Position numbers and translations under genes: made by a program. This document shows, piece after piece, positions 35,560 to 47,378 of a stretch of DNA of 64,000 nt (its first letter is position 1; the number at the start of each line of letters is the position of its first letter). The DNA is from Rhynchosporium graminicola. Lineage: Eukaryota > Ascomycota > Leotiomycetes > Helotiales > Ploettnerulaceae. A model generated the notes under the pieces. The model had not been told where the DNA came from. It was given only the letters and a program-made list of their open reading frames with translations, and made no database searches. The stretch spans positions 1 through 64,000 of the forward strand of contig FJUW01000047.1 in assembly GCA_900074885.1 (NCBI GenBank), written 5' to 3'.

Positions 35560-36369
35560 ATGTCAAGTCCCCTTCGCCGTTCCTGGCAGATCAAACAACT
35601 CCCAACTTCAAAAGTCACGGAAACCTTCCAGACATTCGGTCTAGACGGCGCTTCAGACCCCGAGAGTCCGACAGATTCCACATCAAACAGAGACACACAA
35701 TCCAACAGGGGAAGCCTATCTCGCAAGAGTATCTCGTATAATGACACTCAATTCTGGAAGTCGACGAAAGCGAGTCGTGCCAGAGCCCAGAGTTCAGCCA
35801 AATCCAGCCGTAAGGCTTCCCTCGCTGACGGGATCTTCGACGAACCAGCGATATCTACGAAGCAGAGAACCCGCAGTAATATTGATTCGAAAGAATTGAG
35901 CTCCTCTACATCAACCTTTGGAGGCGCTAGAATGGTTCGGGACATTACTATGCCAGGGAGTTCAGGGTATATCGTCCTCCAATACACGCAGGAATTTCCG
36001 CACTGCAAGCCTCAAGGCATATTCACTTCTCTGGTCACAGCGAACAACAAAGTTATTGAGCTGTTTGTGAATGATGAGGAAGAGAGGTACGCGGGTTGTA
36101 AATTGGCAGAGGAATGGGCAAAGTTGAGGGGAAAGATTACGCCTCACATTTCGGAAGAGGGGTTTCTACAGTATACAAGGACGAGAGTCGAGCCTAAGAG
36201 TATGGTGTGGGTCTCCAAGACTCCTGTATATTCTGATGTAATTGATGTGAATGAAGGTGAGGTTGTGGATGTGGACGCGGTTCTTATGAAATGGCCGGAT
36301 GCGAAGGAAATGAAGGATTTGTGGGAGGCTTCTTGTCCTGAGAGAAGGAAGCTGGCCGGATGGCGTTGA
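35560..36369 (+). CDS. Uncharacterised orphan protein (269 aa)
   Basis: Single open exon from an ATG to TGA. Residues 1-120 are Ser/Thr/Arg-rich and probably disordered (SSAKSSRKAS, SSSTSTFGG). Residues 125-265 look folded, with mixed strands and helices: GYIVLQYTQEFPHC, NNKVIELFVNDEEE, KLAEEWAKLRGKI and VDAVLMKWPDAKEMKDLWEAS. No signal peptide and no known domain. Its composition, and its place in the gene-poor half of the island beside a decayed gene, fit a lineage-specific gene. Use of all codon classes and the long frame argue for a real gene. Confidence 0.65.
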   Translation: MSSPLRRSWQIKQLPTSKVTETFQTFGLDGASDPESPTDSTSNRDTQSNRGSLSRKSISYNDTQFWKSTKASRARAQSSAKSSRKASLADGIFDEPAISTKQRTRSNIDSKELSSSTSTFGGARMVRDITMPGSSGYIVLQYTQEFPHCKPQGIFTSLVTANNKVIELFVNDEEERYAGCKLAEEWAKLRGKITPHISEEGFLQYTRTRVEPKSMVWVSKTPVYSDVIDVNEGEVVDVDAVLMKWPDAKEMKDLWEASCPERRKLAGWR

Positions 36370-38750
36370 AGGTCATTACATACCATAGGATTCAGCGATG
36401 GGATAAGTGGCTGTGTATGAGCGCTATATCTGTCCAGTAGGCGTTAGGTAGATTGGTCAACAGAGTGAAGTAAAAAGAATATGATTATTTGATTGAGTGA
36501 ATAAGAGCACCAAGTATCTCCAGATTAGACCTGACAACGGATCCTACCTGTAATGACTCATTTAATTTGGTACTGCTGTAATTTCAGAGGCGATGAGTCA
36601 AACGATCGCGAATGAAGGAAGGTGAAGCGCAGTCACCTTAGAATCTCCACGTTGATGAAGCCATGTGAAGCCTGCCATCACCGATCATCGAGTACATTCA
36701 ACCAGCACAGGTATCACAGTAAATCATTCAAAAGACAATTTAAGTCTGTTTTGTATTCTCCGGCCAGCCTGGTAGTGATGAAAGGCATTTTTTCCCAGCA
36801 CAGTAGACCCACCACCTACTCAACCCCGCTCCGCTCGCCAAAAAGTAAACAAACCACAAACATCCAAAAAAAAATAAAAGATGCAATTCACCGCACCCTT
36901 CACCTTTAACCCCGTTTCCACCAAAGGTGAAGGAGAAGAAAATCGTAGGAAAAAACAAGAAAACAAACTCTCACCTCGGATGCGGTGAGAGAAGCCACCT
37001 TCTTCGAAATGAAGGTTTCTATTTTTGGGTCGTGGTTATCGTCGAATCCGCCGGAAGGGGCGCAGTTTGTCGAGAGAGGTGTATATGTTGCATTCCCCAA
37101 GCATTGTATCTCGACGTCTGGCCTGCTGGGTACTCCACGTAGTCTCGGACGACTTCCGTGTTGGGTCGTCGGTTTCACCTTGTTGATGTAGGGAGGTACG
37201 CTATTTGGGTATTTGAGGCAGTTATTTGGGAATTGTGGAGTGTGGGTTGTGGGGCGGTGAGGACGATGGTGAGGTTGAGCTGGAGACAGGGCGACGGTGA
37301 GGTCAGGTCCGGTCGGCAGAATGAGGCGGCGGTATGTAGAAGCTGGTGCTGCTGAGCTGGTTCAGTCGGTCGTCTCGTCATCTCGGTCTGCTTTAGCTTC
37401 CAGAAAAGTTCTTGTGGTGATTGCCAGACTATGCGGTCTTCCATCGTTATTTAGAGATGAATTCCTGAAGAAAATTCCCGAGAAGTTCTTGAGCGTATGT
37501 CTGTGTAGTCCTCCTATCCTAGTAGTCTGGGGAGTTTTTTGAGGTTGTCTGTGCTGCACCACAGCTTTGATTAGTACCCTGCAACTGTATTTGACGGCCA
37601 TTGCGAACTCCAACTCAGTGAAAGTCGAACGAAGTTGCAATTTGATACTGCCCCGGAGGTATGTTCACTCCTGGCGTTGTCCTTTCACCTTCATTTCTCT
37701 GGTGCACCACAAATCCGAGCAGCAAAGCAACTAATAGAACCCGTCAGGCAAGATCGTCGACACTCCTCATGCTCAAGGCATATGTACTATTGATCCAAAA
37801 AGATGCAAGAACTTGACAAAACCTTTGAGCTGAATTATAATGCGGTAGGATCGGTTTCGATCGTCGCGGCATATCGAAGTTGAAGTCCCAAACAAATAGG
37901 GGCATCGCGGCATCGCCCTGTGCATTTCAGATTGATATTCAACGTTAAGAATTAGCGCGTCGGTGAAGAGAAAAAGACTACTAATACTATTTCAAAGATA
38001 ATAGCGCTACTTGAGTGCCGTTTAAGAAAGTGTAGCGGGGTCTTCAAATGGAATGGGGAAGTGGTAACCGGACCGGACTCTTTTCTTGAATGGTGTAGCT
38101 CACTATGAACCATCGGCACGGATACAGTGATTGTCGAAGTAACACTGCCTCCTATGAATGAATCTATCGTAAACCACTCGGCCTGATATCCGCTCGCTTA
38201 ACTTTTCGTCGCTGGCCAGTATTGGAGATTTTGTAATACGGGTAGATCTGAAGCTCGGCCTGGGGAGGGTCAGTGGAGTTTGTTGAGTGTTTTGTAGATT
38301 GGAATAGTCGGCTGGAAAATGTTACCTTACAGGCTGAGATTTAGCTGCAATGACAAGTCGGTGAATGTGGCTGGCTGCATTTCACTTCTCTGCTGTTGAG
38401 GTGAAGTCGAAATTCACCTTCAATTAAGCGAGGAGAAAAGGGGTAAATCAATACAGAAATTTTGGTATGCTAGGGATTGACAGACTCTTATATTGAATTG
38501 AAATGGGTTCTTCTACAAAAGTTCTAGAGTATAGGCGAATGAATGAAAAAAATGGTTGCATCTGAGCTTGACAAGCACTCGACGTCTTGTGGGAGCAGGA
38601 GCGTATGGGTAGGAGGTGGCTGCCCAATGAATCAGAATAATTTGACCAGTTCTTGTAGCTACACATCATAATCCCACCATGGAATAATCGCGCAGTTCAC
38701 ACTACCATCTTAATTCATCGACATTCGTTCCTTGTCCTTACTACGATTGA
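36370..38750. other. Gene-poor stretch
   Basis: 2.4 kb. Open frames on both strands at 36906-37191 each look partly protein-like (a minus-strand Cys/Asn-rich frame and a plus-strand frame starting MKVSIFGSWLSSNPPEG). Neither has a clean start, stop and splice pattern, so no gene is called. Confidence 0.45.
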
Positions 38751-39486
38751 GATGGAGAAATCTAGAAGGATGGCACAATCCCGCCGCGAAACCCTGAACA
38801 CGAGGCGCTATACCACTCATTAGCACGTCACACAGATGGACCTCGAGAAGATTCCACAAAAACAATACCCGTCAAAGAAGAAGTGTCTACGAGCGATGAT
38901 GCTTCGTCAAATGACGTTTTCGATAGGATCAAGGAGAGCAACTCCCAAAGCTGCGATACATTCACTCAAACCTGGGCACTCAGGCTAACTTTAAGACGTT
39001 TTCCGAGATTTTGAGCCACCAAAATCCAAGCTCCAAGCTCCAGGAAGAGATCAGGAGTTAGATGATGGTCACGATGAGATAAACCCTGAACACTTAGTGG
39101 ATATCAGCAGAAGCGGTTCAGCATCCGAAGATAGAAAGGTTCGATTGGGTATGTCGAAAAGTATTGTTGAGCCGAAATAATTGACAGTCTCCGATTTGAA
39201 TGAATGCCAGCTTTGTTTATAACAAGCCGGTGAGATTGCGAAAGACCAAATGGACATATTGTCTCCCGGATCTTCGCCCGAACCTACCGCTGCTATGTTT
39301 CAAATCAGATCAGGTAGCTACATCCACAACACTTCTGGGCCAGGTTCAGTAGGAAAGAAGAGGGCGAAAATAAATGTCTATGCTTCTCTTTTAGAGGTTA
39401 ATGACGCGTTCTACGAACCATTAGATTGCCATGCGAGACGTTCAGTGAAGTTGCGACTACACCACGCGGACGAATCCTCTGACTAG
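38751..39486 (+). pseudogene. Decayed protein-coding gene in several frames
   Basis: Protein-like segments follow one another on the plus strand but in different frames, with stops and no usable splice sites. The first starts at the ATG at 38751 and meets TAG after 24 codons. A second, at about 38825-39015, is acidic and Ser-rich (KEEVSTSDDASSND). The third, at about 39000-39180, contains DQELDDGHDEINPEHLVD. The fourth, 39250-39486, reads open for 78 codons. The residue style resembles the neighbouring orphan genes at 35560 and 40395. Frameshifts rather than RIP seem to have broken it, since the composition is normal. Confidence 0.45.
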
Positions 39487-40394
39487 AAAGAACAAGCTGA
39501 ACAGCTTTAAACTATGCTACGATACATAGGGATAAATGGGATGCGGATTCTGCTGCATCTGAGCTGAAAACCTGGGAATCCTGAAGGATGAATTTCTCGC
39601 TCTGGTGTACCTGACATCAAGGTAAAAGAGTGTACGATTTTTTGTCAAGGCTACACATAAAGAGATCGATCCCACATATTGTATTAACGGCCGGGCTTTT
39701 TGTAGGAAATAAGCAATCACAAAGATGGACAGGGCGATACTGATAAGGTAATAAGACTAGCATGGTGTATTGATAGTAAGTCGGCGTCATCTTGGACTGT
39801 AAAAAAGCTTTCGGTGGTAGTGATTTACACAGGCACTATGTGAGCATGGATGATGGTCTCGTCGTTGAAGGAAAAGCTGGCAATGAAGAAGCATCCGTCG
39901 GGGAAAGTATTGTATAACGAGGAAGCAGAAATACAAACGATTCTGTGAACTGCTCTTTTGGGACAGAGGAGGCCTAGCAGAAATCACATCGGAGAGATGT
40001 TATGTCGCGGCCAGATGAATTTGAGGTCGATTAGGACGGTCTACCTCTCAATATTAACTCTATCTAAACAAGGATCGAAGCTATTCCGCGACCTTGATAG
40101 TGTAGGAAAAAAATCACGACGACTTCTTCTGACTTCAGGTCTAACAAGGAGTTGAGATCGCAGATTTACTTCAGAACATGCAAGATTTTCTTCAACGACA
40201 TGGGCCAGCCTCGAGTTGCAAGCGCCGAGATATCGGCTTTGGGTTGGTCTTTCCTCAAACATTAGTGTCCAGGTACTGACTTTCACTCAAATAAAGATAT
40301 CACAGCTTCGTCATTGAAACACCAGCTGTCATATTACAGCACACCAGAACGATAACATCGCTATAAGTACTACATATCATATATTCACTCAATT
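39487..40394. other. Intergenic, possible coding remnants
   Basis: 0.9 kb. A short acidic protein-like stretch at about 39850-39930 (DDGLVVEGKAGNEEASVGESIV) ends in a stop and may belong to the same decayed gene. No intact gene is seen. Confidence 0.4.
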
Positions 40395-41492
40395 ATGTCC
40401 GACACTGATTCGACCCGGATAAAGCGAGATTATAGCAGCGATTCCAGTCTCAGTATCGACGACGCCAGCCCACCAAGGCGAAAGAAGGTTAAAAGGCAGT
40501 CAACGGAAAATTCGTACACGCCCGATTCAGACGACACATCGACTGCTGAGAAAGGTACCTCTGCATCAACTCCAGCTACTAAGGGTCTACTTGCAATCCT
40601 AGAGCCATCTCAAAAAGATGACGTTTCAGATACACCTATTTCAGATCAGGAAGCCGGTATTGGAAGCACCTCTTTACCATCAATACCTGCTACTAAGGGT
40701 CTCTATGAGCCACCCTGCCAAGGTCCTAAACCTAAGGATTTAGTCACACCCACTGCAAAGACGACATCCATTCCTGAGGATACAAAACCACCTTCAGCTA
40801 CCGGAAGCCTCTATGCACCCCCATGGTCAGGTCCCAAGCCTAAAGACTCGGACACTACTACTACGAAGAAGTTATCCGTTCCTGGAAACATAGCCTTGCA
40901 ATCTCGACCAGCTGCCAAGAATCGTTTCACGCTCCCATTGCCGTATGATAAGGACAAAGTGGTGGGCCAGTCTAGTGGCATATCAATACCGACTACTCAG
41001 AGTCCCTCTACGCCACATACCAAAGCAAAAAGACCGTCGGCTGCGCTGAGCCGCAGAATCGAAGCGGCACATCAAAAGACACAACCCTCAACATGCGAGA
41101 ATCCGCTTTATGCAGTGCGCCGGCTTTCCTCGTATATGAGTACCCCTCGCCTTCACAGATACAACACACTAGCAACATACGATAATCTCAATGATGCGAA
41201 TTTTTATGTCGCCCGGCTATGGACGGCCTTGCACGGAAGCGGAGGAGATTGGGTATATAGTAAAGGTAAGGAAGCAGATGGCAGAATCTGGTGGGCCGTG
41301 CTTGAAGGATCGGGGAGCCTGGTGAAGATCGATATAGGGAAAGTTACCGCGTGGCTAATCCCTGACATGAGGATCTCTAAGTTAGGCGAAGGAGAGGAAT
41401 TAACAGATGTCAAGGAATGGGGAAATGACATCAACAATGATGCTGATTTGGCAAAGCGAGCGGAGGAATTATCTACCCCCTTAAATTGTTAA
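40395..41492 (+). CDS. Orphan nuclear-type protein with an internal tandem repeat (365 aa)
   Basis: Single open exon from ATG to TAA. The N-terminus is Ser/Asp-rich with a bipartite basic signal (PPRRKKVKRQ). The middle holds two copies of a roughly 36-residue unit, at about 113-148 and 149-184, with the shared core LY.PP..GPKPKD followed by Thr/Pro/Lys-rich linker. A shorter PATKGL motif recurs before the first. The C-terminal 130 residues look folded and Trp-rich (NFYVARLWTALHGSGGDWVYSKG, GRIWWAVLEGSGSLVKIDIGKVTAWLIPDM). No known domain. It converges with SPF45, with 81 bp between stops. Confidence 0.7.
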   Translation: MSDTDSTRIKRDYSSDSSLSIDDASPPRRKKVKRQSTENSYTPDSDDTSTAEKGTSASTPATKGLLAILEPSQKDDVSDTPISDQEAGIGSTSLPSIPATKGLYEPPCQGPKPKDLVTPTAKTTSIPEDTKPPSATGSLYAPPWSGPKPKDSDTTTTKKLSVPGNIALQSRPAAKNRFTLPLPYDKDKVVGQSSGISIPTTQSPSTPHTKAKRPSAALSRRIEAAHQKTQPSTCENPLYAVRRLSSYMSTPRLHRYNTLATYDNLNDANFYVARLWTALHGSGGDWVYSKGKEADGRIWWAVLEGSGSLVKIDIGKVTAWLIPDMRISKLGEGEELTDVKEWGNDINNDADLAKRAEELSTPLNC

Positions 41493-41573
41493 GTGTTTTG
41501 TTGTAGTGGAGGAGACCTAAAGTTTGCTCTTTCAAATATCGCAAGGTATCCTTGAGAGATAAACAATAAGAGG

Positions 41574-43285
41574 CTACGATAAATCGTATTGGCCTTGCTC
41601 GAATCGCTCTGTCTCATAGAAAAGTGCTGAAATAGTGTTACCATTGAAGATCCGACCTTCGAGCGCGTTAACAGCCTAAGTTTGTTAGCATGATTGTATC
41701 GCATCGAGCTTTGGTGAAATACTTACCCTCAGAGCAGACAGAGGACTTGTAAACTTGACGAAAACCTTTGGCGCAGTACCATGATGATCGATGTAAACAC
41801 GTTCCACTCGACCATACTGTTGCAAAGTCAGCTTCAGATCTTCCATTGGAGAATGGTTGTTATACCTTCTCAGCACATTCGTCTCCGATTTCCTGCATCA
41901 AACCCCCATCACCAGCACCCTCAACTTCTTCATCGAGATTCATGCCATCAACCATACCCCTCAAAACGATAACTTCAGACATAGGTCCAAACTTCCCAAC
42001 CTCCTCTTCCTTCTCAGGAACTTTCCTCTGTCCACCAATAATCTTTCCTCGTCCTCCAGGCTCCCTAAAACCACCACCCTCAGCGTCTGATCTCTTCTTC
42101 CGCTTCTCCACCATTACCCGCAAAGGATTAACAATGCCAGTTTCTTCGGCGCCAAGACCTTTGCCTTTACTCCAGCCATATTTAGACATAAGTCGTTCTG
42201 CAAAGCCTTTCTGACCAGGCCGTAATGATCTCGGCGCATCTTCGCCCTCTACTTCGTCTTCGTCTGGCTCTTCGGCAAGGGCTTTTGCTAGTTCTGCTTC
42301 CGAGCTGGGTAACTCGCTTGGAGGTGGTGGTAGGTTGTAACGAACAGGAGCTCGAGATATTGCACCTGCTGGTGATGGCTCTGGAGCTGCTGGAGGGGAG
42401 GTAATTTGGGGAGGTGGTGGTGGAGGCGGTACAGGGCTGTATGAATCCGATTTGGCAGGGCTGTCCGTATTCTCAACTGGCTTCTTCGGAGACGAGTCCA
42501 TAGGAGGAGGTGCAAAAGAGTAATTGGAAGGCGGAGCAAATTGATCTGGATCTGTTAGTAAATGGCAAGTGAGTGATTGCTCCATTAAACTCACTGCCCA
42601 TTTGCGGACGATAATCCTCCTCATCACTATCTTTCTCGCTTGACTTCCTAGCCATCCTATGCGCATACAACCTATCTTTCCACTCCCTAACTTCTCGAAT
42701 CTTCTCATCACTATGCTTATACTCCTCGTAACTATTGGGCCGCGACGGATCATAGATATCATCCCAATCTTGAACAGCCATATGCTCTTCCCTCGGCTTG
42801 TTCTTCTTCCTCCCTTTTCCGCCCCTCTGTCTTTTCTCCACTCCTCCATAGAAACCGTTCACATCGTCATCGTCCAGACCCGTCCAGTCGGCCAAGGTTG
42901 TTTTCGCTGCTGGTCGTGCGAATTTGTGAGGCGTGGAGGATGGGGTAGAGACATTGCGCAAAGCCGTCGCGTCGACTGGGAATGATTTGGGAAATGCGGA
43001 TTTTGGTTTTGGTTTTTGCGACAGCTGTGGACGTTTCGTTGGCTGGAATCGTAAAGCTCCTATGCTGAACTTTAGCGGAATTTTCTAGAGAAGGCTTAGA
43101 GGAGAAGGCCTACCTGAGTCTAATTGAGGCTTCTTCGCAGAGCCATCATCTGATATATCTGCTGGCTTGAAGACAACTGGTCCTTTCGAAATTGTTCCTG
43201 GTGTACTGGATTCTGGATCTAACAAGTTGGCGTAAAGCGAGAGTCCACCTCCTCTTGGTGCTGGGGTCTGGTTAGGATTCGACAT
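41574..43285 (-). CDS. Splicing factor SPF45/RBM17-like (G-patch and RRM)
   Basis: Nuclear pre-mRNA splicing factor. Five exons on the minus strand: 43285-43114, 43059-42595, 42551-41866, 41816-41727 and 41675-41574; introns 54, 43, 49 and 51 nt; 504 residues. The disordered N-terminus (LSLYANLLDPESS) and the segment YDPSRPNSYEEYKHS are typical of the family. A proline-rich stretch comes next. The G-patch is at about 335-380 (FAERLMSKYGWSKGKGLGAEETGIVNPL). The C-terminal RRM of the UHM type runs across three exons (VIVLRGMVD, VYIDHHGTAPKVFVKFTSPLSALRAVNALEGRIFNGNTISALFYE, read in parts). UHM domains bind ULM motifs of U2AF and SF1. An in-frame ATG 43 codons upstream exists, but family members begin near the ATG chosen. 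Confidence 0.92.
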
Positions 43286-43661
43286 CTTCAGCGAATAGCC
43301 AGCGATGTCAGAAGTGTTGTCTGTCGTATAATTCTTCGACGTCCACTCAGCCTCATCCATAAGGCTAGATCCTGGAGTCAATTTCAAGAAGCTAGGATAA
43401 AGTGTAAAGCTCACCCCTGTCGCCTATCTCGGCGATAACGAAACACGCCATACAGACTAGGTGACTTCAAGCTTGAACATCACTTGGTAGGAGACTGAAC
43501 TGCTAAATATCACTCACTACCTTGTCACAGTACATATAAATACGAACCTAGTTCTTCCATGTTTAAATGCTCTGCTGGTAACTTTGATCACTACAAACCT
43601 AGAGTCTAACTTGATCTTCTGTGTACCTCATATCTCGGTACGATAATCAATACCTATTACC
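43286..43661. promoter_or_regulatory. Divergent promoter region, SPF45 / PCS60
   Basis: 376 bp between two divergent start codons; both promoters must lie here. Confidence 0.55.
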
Positions 43662-45267
43662 ATGGCTACAACTCTCTCCAATTCCTTCTCATCAGGGGAT
43701 AATACTACCGCAATCATCATTCCAAAAAAGCCAAATCCTCTCGTCGTTTCATACAAACAACTTTCTGCTGAAATTCTCTCATTCCAAAGGAAGCTCGCAA
43801 AGCTGGGCGTCACTCCAGAAGCTGCCGTCTCGATTGCTCTCCCAAATACCTACGAATTCATCGTTGCATTCCTAGCCAGCGCATGGCAGAGAGGCATTGC
43901 AGCTCCTCTAAACTCAGCATATAAGCAAGAAGAATTCGAATTCTACATCGAAGATCTCAAATCTGCTGTTGCGCTTGTGCCAAAGGGCTCATACGCCAAA
44001 GATGGAGCTGCCGTACGAGCTGCGAGGAAATATAGTGCCGCTATTGCGGAATGTTATTGGAATGGACAAGAAGTAGTATTGGATGTCAAGGACGAAGGAA
44101 AGCTCAAGGGAAAGGGAAACCAAAAAGTCGAGACCGCCCAACCGGACGATATCGCTCTCGTTCTACACACCAGTGGTACGACAGGTCGACCAAAGGCCGT
44201 TCCATTGACACACAAGAATCTCACTCGTACCATGAAGAACATTAAAGCTACATACGACCTCACGCCCGCGGATCGCACTATGCTCGTCATGCCACTATTT
44301 CACGTCCACGGTCTGCTAGCAGGGTTCCTCGCACCTCTCTGCAGCGGCGGATCAGTCATCGTACCTCTCAAGTTCTCCGCCTCAGAGTTCTGGGACGACT
44401 TCATCACCCACGGCGCAAACTGGTACACGGCCGTTCCAACGATCCATCAAATCCTTCTAAAGAGCCCTCCTCCAGCCACAAAGCCCAAGATCCGCTTTAT
44501 TCGCTCATGCTCCTCACCCTTGTCTCCGACAGTCTTCCACCAGCTAGAAGAAGCCTACAATGCCCCTGTACTAGAAGCATATGCAATGACCGAAGCCGCT
44601 CACCAAATGACATCCAATCCACTTCCACCCGGAAAGCGCCAGCCAGGAAGTGTAGGAATAGGCCAGGGCGTCGAGATCCGAATTATCGACCAAGCAGGCA
44701 AGGAAGTACCTCAAGGTTCCGAAGCTGAAATTTGCATTCGCGGCGAGAATGTCACGAAAGGATATCTCAACAATCCTGAAGCCAACAAGACTTCTTTCAC
44801 AGCTGAAGGTTTCTTCCGGACAGGTGATCAGGGTAAACTGGACAAAGATGGATATGTAATCATCACTGGCCGGATCAAGGAGTTAATCAATAAGGGAGGC
44901 GAGAAGATCTCGCCAATTGAGTTAGATAATGTACTTGCCAGACATCCGAAAGTGGCCGAGGTCGTAAGCTTCGCAATCCCGGATGAGATGTTTGGGCAGG
45001 AAGTTGCGGTGGCTATCGTGCTGAAAAATGGAGAGAAAGTTGATGCGGAGGAGTTGAAGAATTGGGTTGCTGATAAGTTAGCGAAGTTCAAGGTGCCGAA
45101 GAAGGTGTGTTCCACTCTATATATAGCTTTGGTTCTTAACGACATTACTGACCATCATCAAGGTATACTTTACAGACAATATGCCTAAGACAGCAACGGG
45201 CAAAGTACAGCGCCGTATCGTAGCCGAGATCATGTTGAAGCAAGATACACCAAAGGCGAAGCTGTAA
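43662..45267 (+). CDS. PCS60: Peroxisomal acyl-/oxalyl-CoA synthetase (PCS60-type) with PTS1
   Basis: AMP-forming acyl-CoA synthetase of the ANL superfamily; yeast and plant relatives (Pcs60/AAE3) activate oxalate. Exon 43662-45104, intron 45105-45162 (58 nt), exon 45163-45267; 515 residues. The P-loop motif is LHTSGTTGRPKAVPLTHKN. Next come the A5 motif YAMTEAAHQM, the hinge motif TGRIKELINKGGEKISP and the catalytic Lys near the end in the MPKTATGKVQRR segment. The last three residues, AKL, form a peroxisomal targeting signal type 1. The second exon supplies both the catalytic Lys region and the PTS1, so the splice is essential. Whether the substrate is oxalate cannot be told by eye. Confidence 0.94.
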
Positions 45268-46509
45268 ATAGCTGACGCCTCCCTTACGAACCTTTCCGGC
45301 CGTGCGAGGGGGATGAGACATGTTGTGTATGTAAATGATAGACGTGCTAAGACACTTAACCGGTATGCAAGAGGTATCTCTTTCCAGGTATGGGTGGGAG
45401 AAACATGGGCACATAAGTTTGGCAGATGGATTGATGAGATGATTGAATTGGATTTGATGATTGAGTAGAGAGTTGGAACGGTAATTGGGCAGAAGAACGA
45501 TCACGACGAGCTAAAATTATATACAAGAAAACAGAGAAGAATATCAAACGAACAGTTACGACATCATGAACGACTTTCATGCACTCAATCTGACAGTAGA
45601 AGTCGTTCACATACCATGTTGCATCCAATCATGGTCCTACAAGCCCCCAGAAGAAAGATTGTCGGCTTCCAGGATTTGACGGCAAATACAATCCTTCAAC
45701 AAACGATTCAACCAAAAGCGGTATGAGTGTTATCTCCGCTGGGCATTTCAACATCTGAAATTCATTGGTTTATCGGCCCGTCGAAGTCGGCATTATATCA
45801 TGTGTTCATAAACTTCCTGTAGGGGCGTTGTCATCTTCTTTGCTACCGGTTCAATATTTGCGAACATGCAGGTGCTCGTCAAGCCTTTTATGACAACATT
45901 TGGTAGGTATTGTCGAGAGTCGACAAGGGACAAATCTTTTTAATCCAAACCTCGAATTTCACGTTCCTTTCTCTCTGTCCTGAGCACTATTCAGAATGCA
46001 CGAAAGGTCCGCCGGCACGGTATATGTACATTTGCTTGTTCTCAACGCTCGATTCTTACATACCCTTGCTTTCCCTACTTACTTGAGCCAGTTCTTAAGA
46101 GGGAGATACTGTTGGCATAAGGATCCGATACATAGCCATCTTAAATCAACGATGTATTCAGGTCTATGTGGTCTGTCCACAATGTCCCCATGGAGACTTT
46201 CGATAGCGTTAATTAGTCAGGGAAGTTTTCTGGGGCAGCTTATGCCTGCTGAAAACTCATGCTAAAGTCATCGGAATTAGATTATGTTCTATTCATCTGA
46301 AGATTACTGACCGACTGATTGTGGGTCAGAAAGTTGGTTCTTCAAACGAAGAGATGTGAGTTACTCACACAAAAGTCTTGAGGCTTGATGAGATTCGGCT
46401 TGGTTGAAAAATTTGATACTGGCGCGCCACTGTGCCAGAAGACTTCTTGCCCATTTTTCCGCCAGTTTTCTCTGCCGGCTACTGCAATCCACCCCGACAG
46501 CTTGCCAAA
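45268..46509. other. Intergenic, no gene recognised
   Basis: 1.2 kb downstream of PCS60. Short frames on both strands lack domains. Composition is normal. Confidence 0.5.
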
Positions 46510-47252
46510 TCAGTCTGCCATATGTACGTCTTCACTTATGGCGCTTGTGGCGCTTGATAGCTTTACTTGCAGTGAGTTGCCCTGAGACCGTCTTGTGTCA
46601 GGTTCCTCGAAGCTGAAAATTGACAGATGCAACTTCGGAAATTTTCCGCTTGTGAGCTTCTGAAGTGTGTTTATCAAGGCGTTCTGCGATACGATAGAGC
46701 ATGCATCGAGGCCTTCTATGACTACGATGACTTCGTACCTCGATTGCTTGGGGACAACCAGAAAGACTTTTGGAAACCCTGAATTCAAGGCATCTGCGTC
46801 CTTGACTCGTAGGTTGCATTTAGATTCTTGACCGCACAAGGTATCAGGTCTTCACCAAAGTATAGTTAACGTAGAAGCTCGCGCAAGACAGAGGTAGCAC
46901 TCGATTCTCTATGGCATTAGAAGTATGAAAGGAGTGTCTTATATGTGGAGAATACAGATAAATCCCATGAAACGGGGCGATCAATGATATAGGAGCTATA
47001 GATATGAAGAGGAAAGACGAAACAGTATCTTACATGAGCGTACGCTAAGATTGTTTTCCCAGATTTCGAGAAGTCGAATGTCCATAGGAGCTCGACAGGA
47101 GTTGCTAACCATTCTCTATATTGGGCGCGAACGAAGAGCCAAAGTCCCGCTATGAATATCCTTGTGTCACTGCTTGCTTGATGCAGTTCTTCATGGTTAC
47201 CAACCTTTAACCAAGCGAGACTCCCTTTGTCGGAATCCTTGAGGCTTGCCAT
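46510..47252 (-). pseudogene. Remnant of a NACHT-type NLR (STAND) gene
   Basis: Read on the minus strand, the frame 47252-46917 contains W.....FREWL-type sequence (AQYREWLATPVELLW) followed by a Walker A-like FSKSGKTILAYAH. The frame 46839-46510 then gives the Walker B region VIVVIEGLDACS, followed by NALINTLQKL and KLHLSIFSFEEPD. In intact fungal NACHT proteins these occur in this order about 60-100 residues apart. The Walker A Gly-rich loop is damaged, the two parts lie in different frames and the N- and C-terminal domains are missing. STAND NLRs take part in non-self recognition and cell death in fungi; this copy is dead. Confidence 0.6.
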
Positions 47253-47378
47253 CAGCTCTTGATATCCCAGTTACTGACGTCGGCCTAAAGTTGTAGAGAT
47301 AGACTTCTATCGTGTGGATTTGAAGTGCTCTAGATGTGGCAGTATCTCGACGCTGAGAATCAGTAGCTGACATAGCTT

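Noticed and set aside
36906..37191. Competing protein-like frames on both strands
   Set aside because: Each could be an exon, but I could not find a start, stop and splice set for either; the minus frame opens with GTG, not ATG.
41768..42985. Plus-strand frames of up to 148 codons
   Set aside because: Antisense to SPF45; Ser/Pro/His-rich shadows.
4236..45267. A secondary-metabolite or functional gene cluster
   Set aside because: Neighbouring genes belong to unrelated housekeeping pathways, with no PKS, NRPS, terpene or P450 genes; two peroxisomal genes (PEX19, PCS60) are 24 kb apart and look coincidental.
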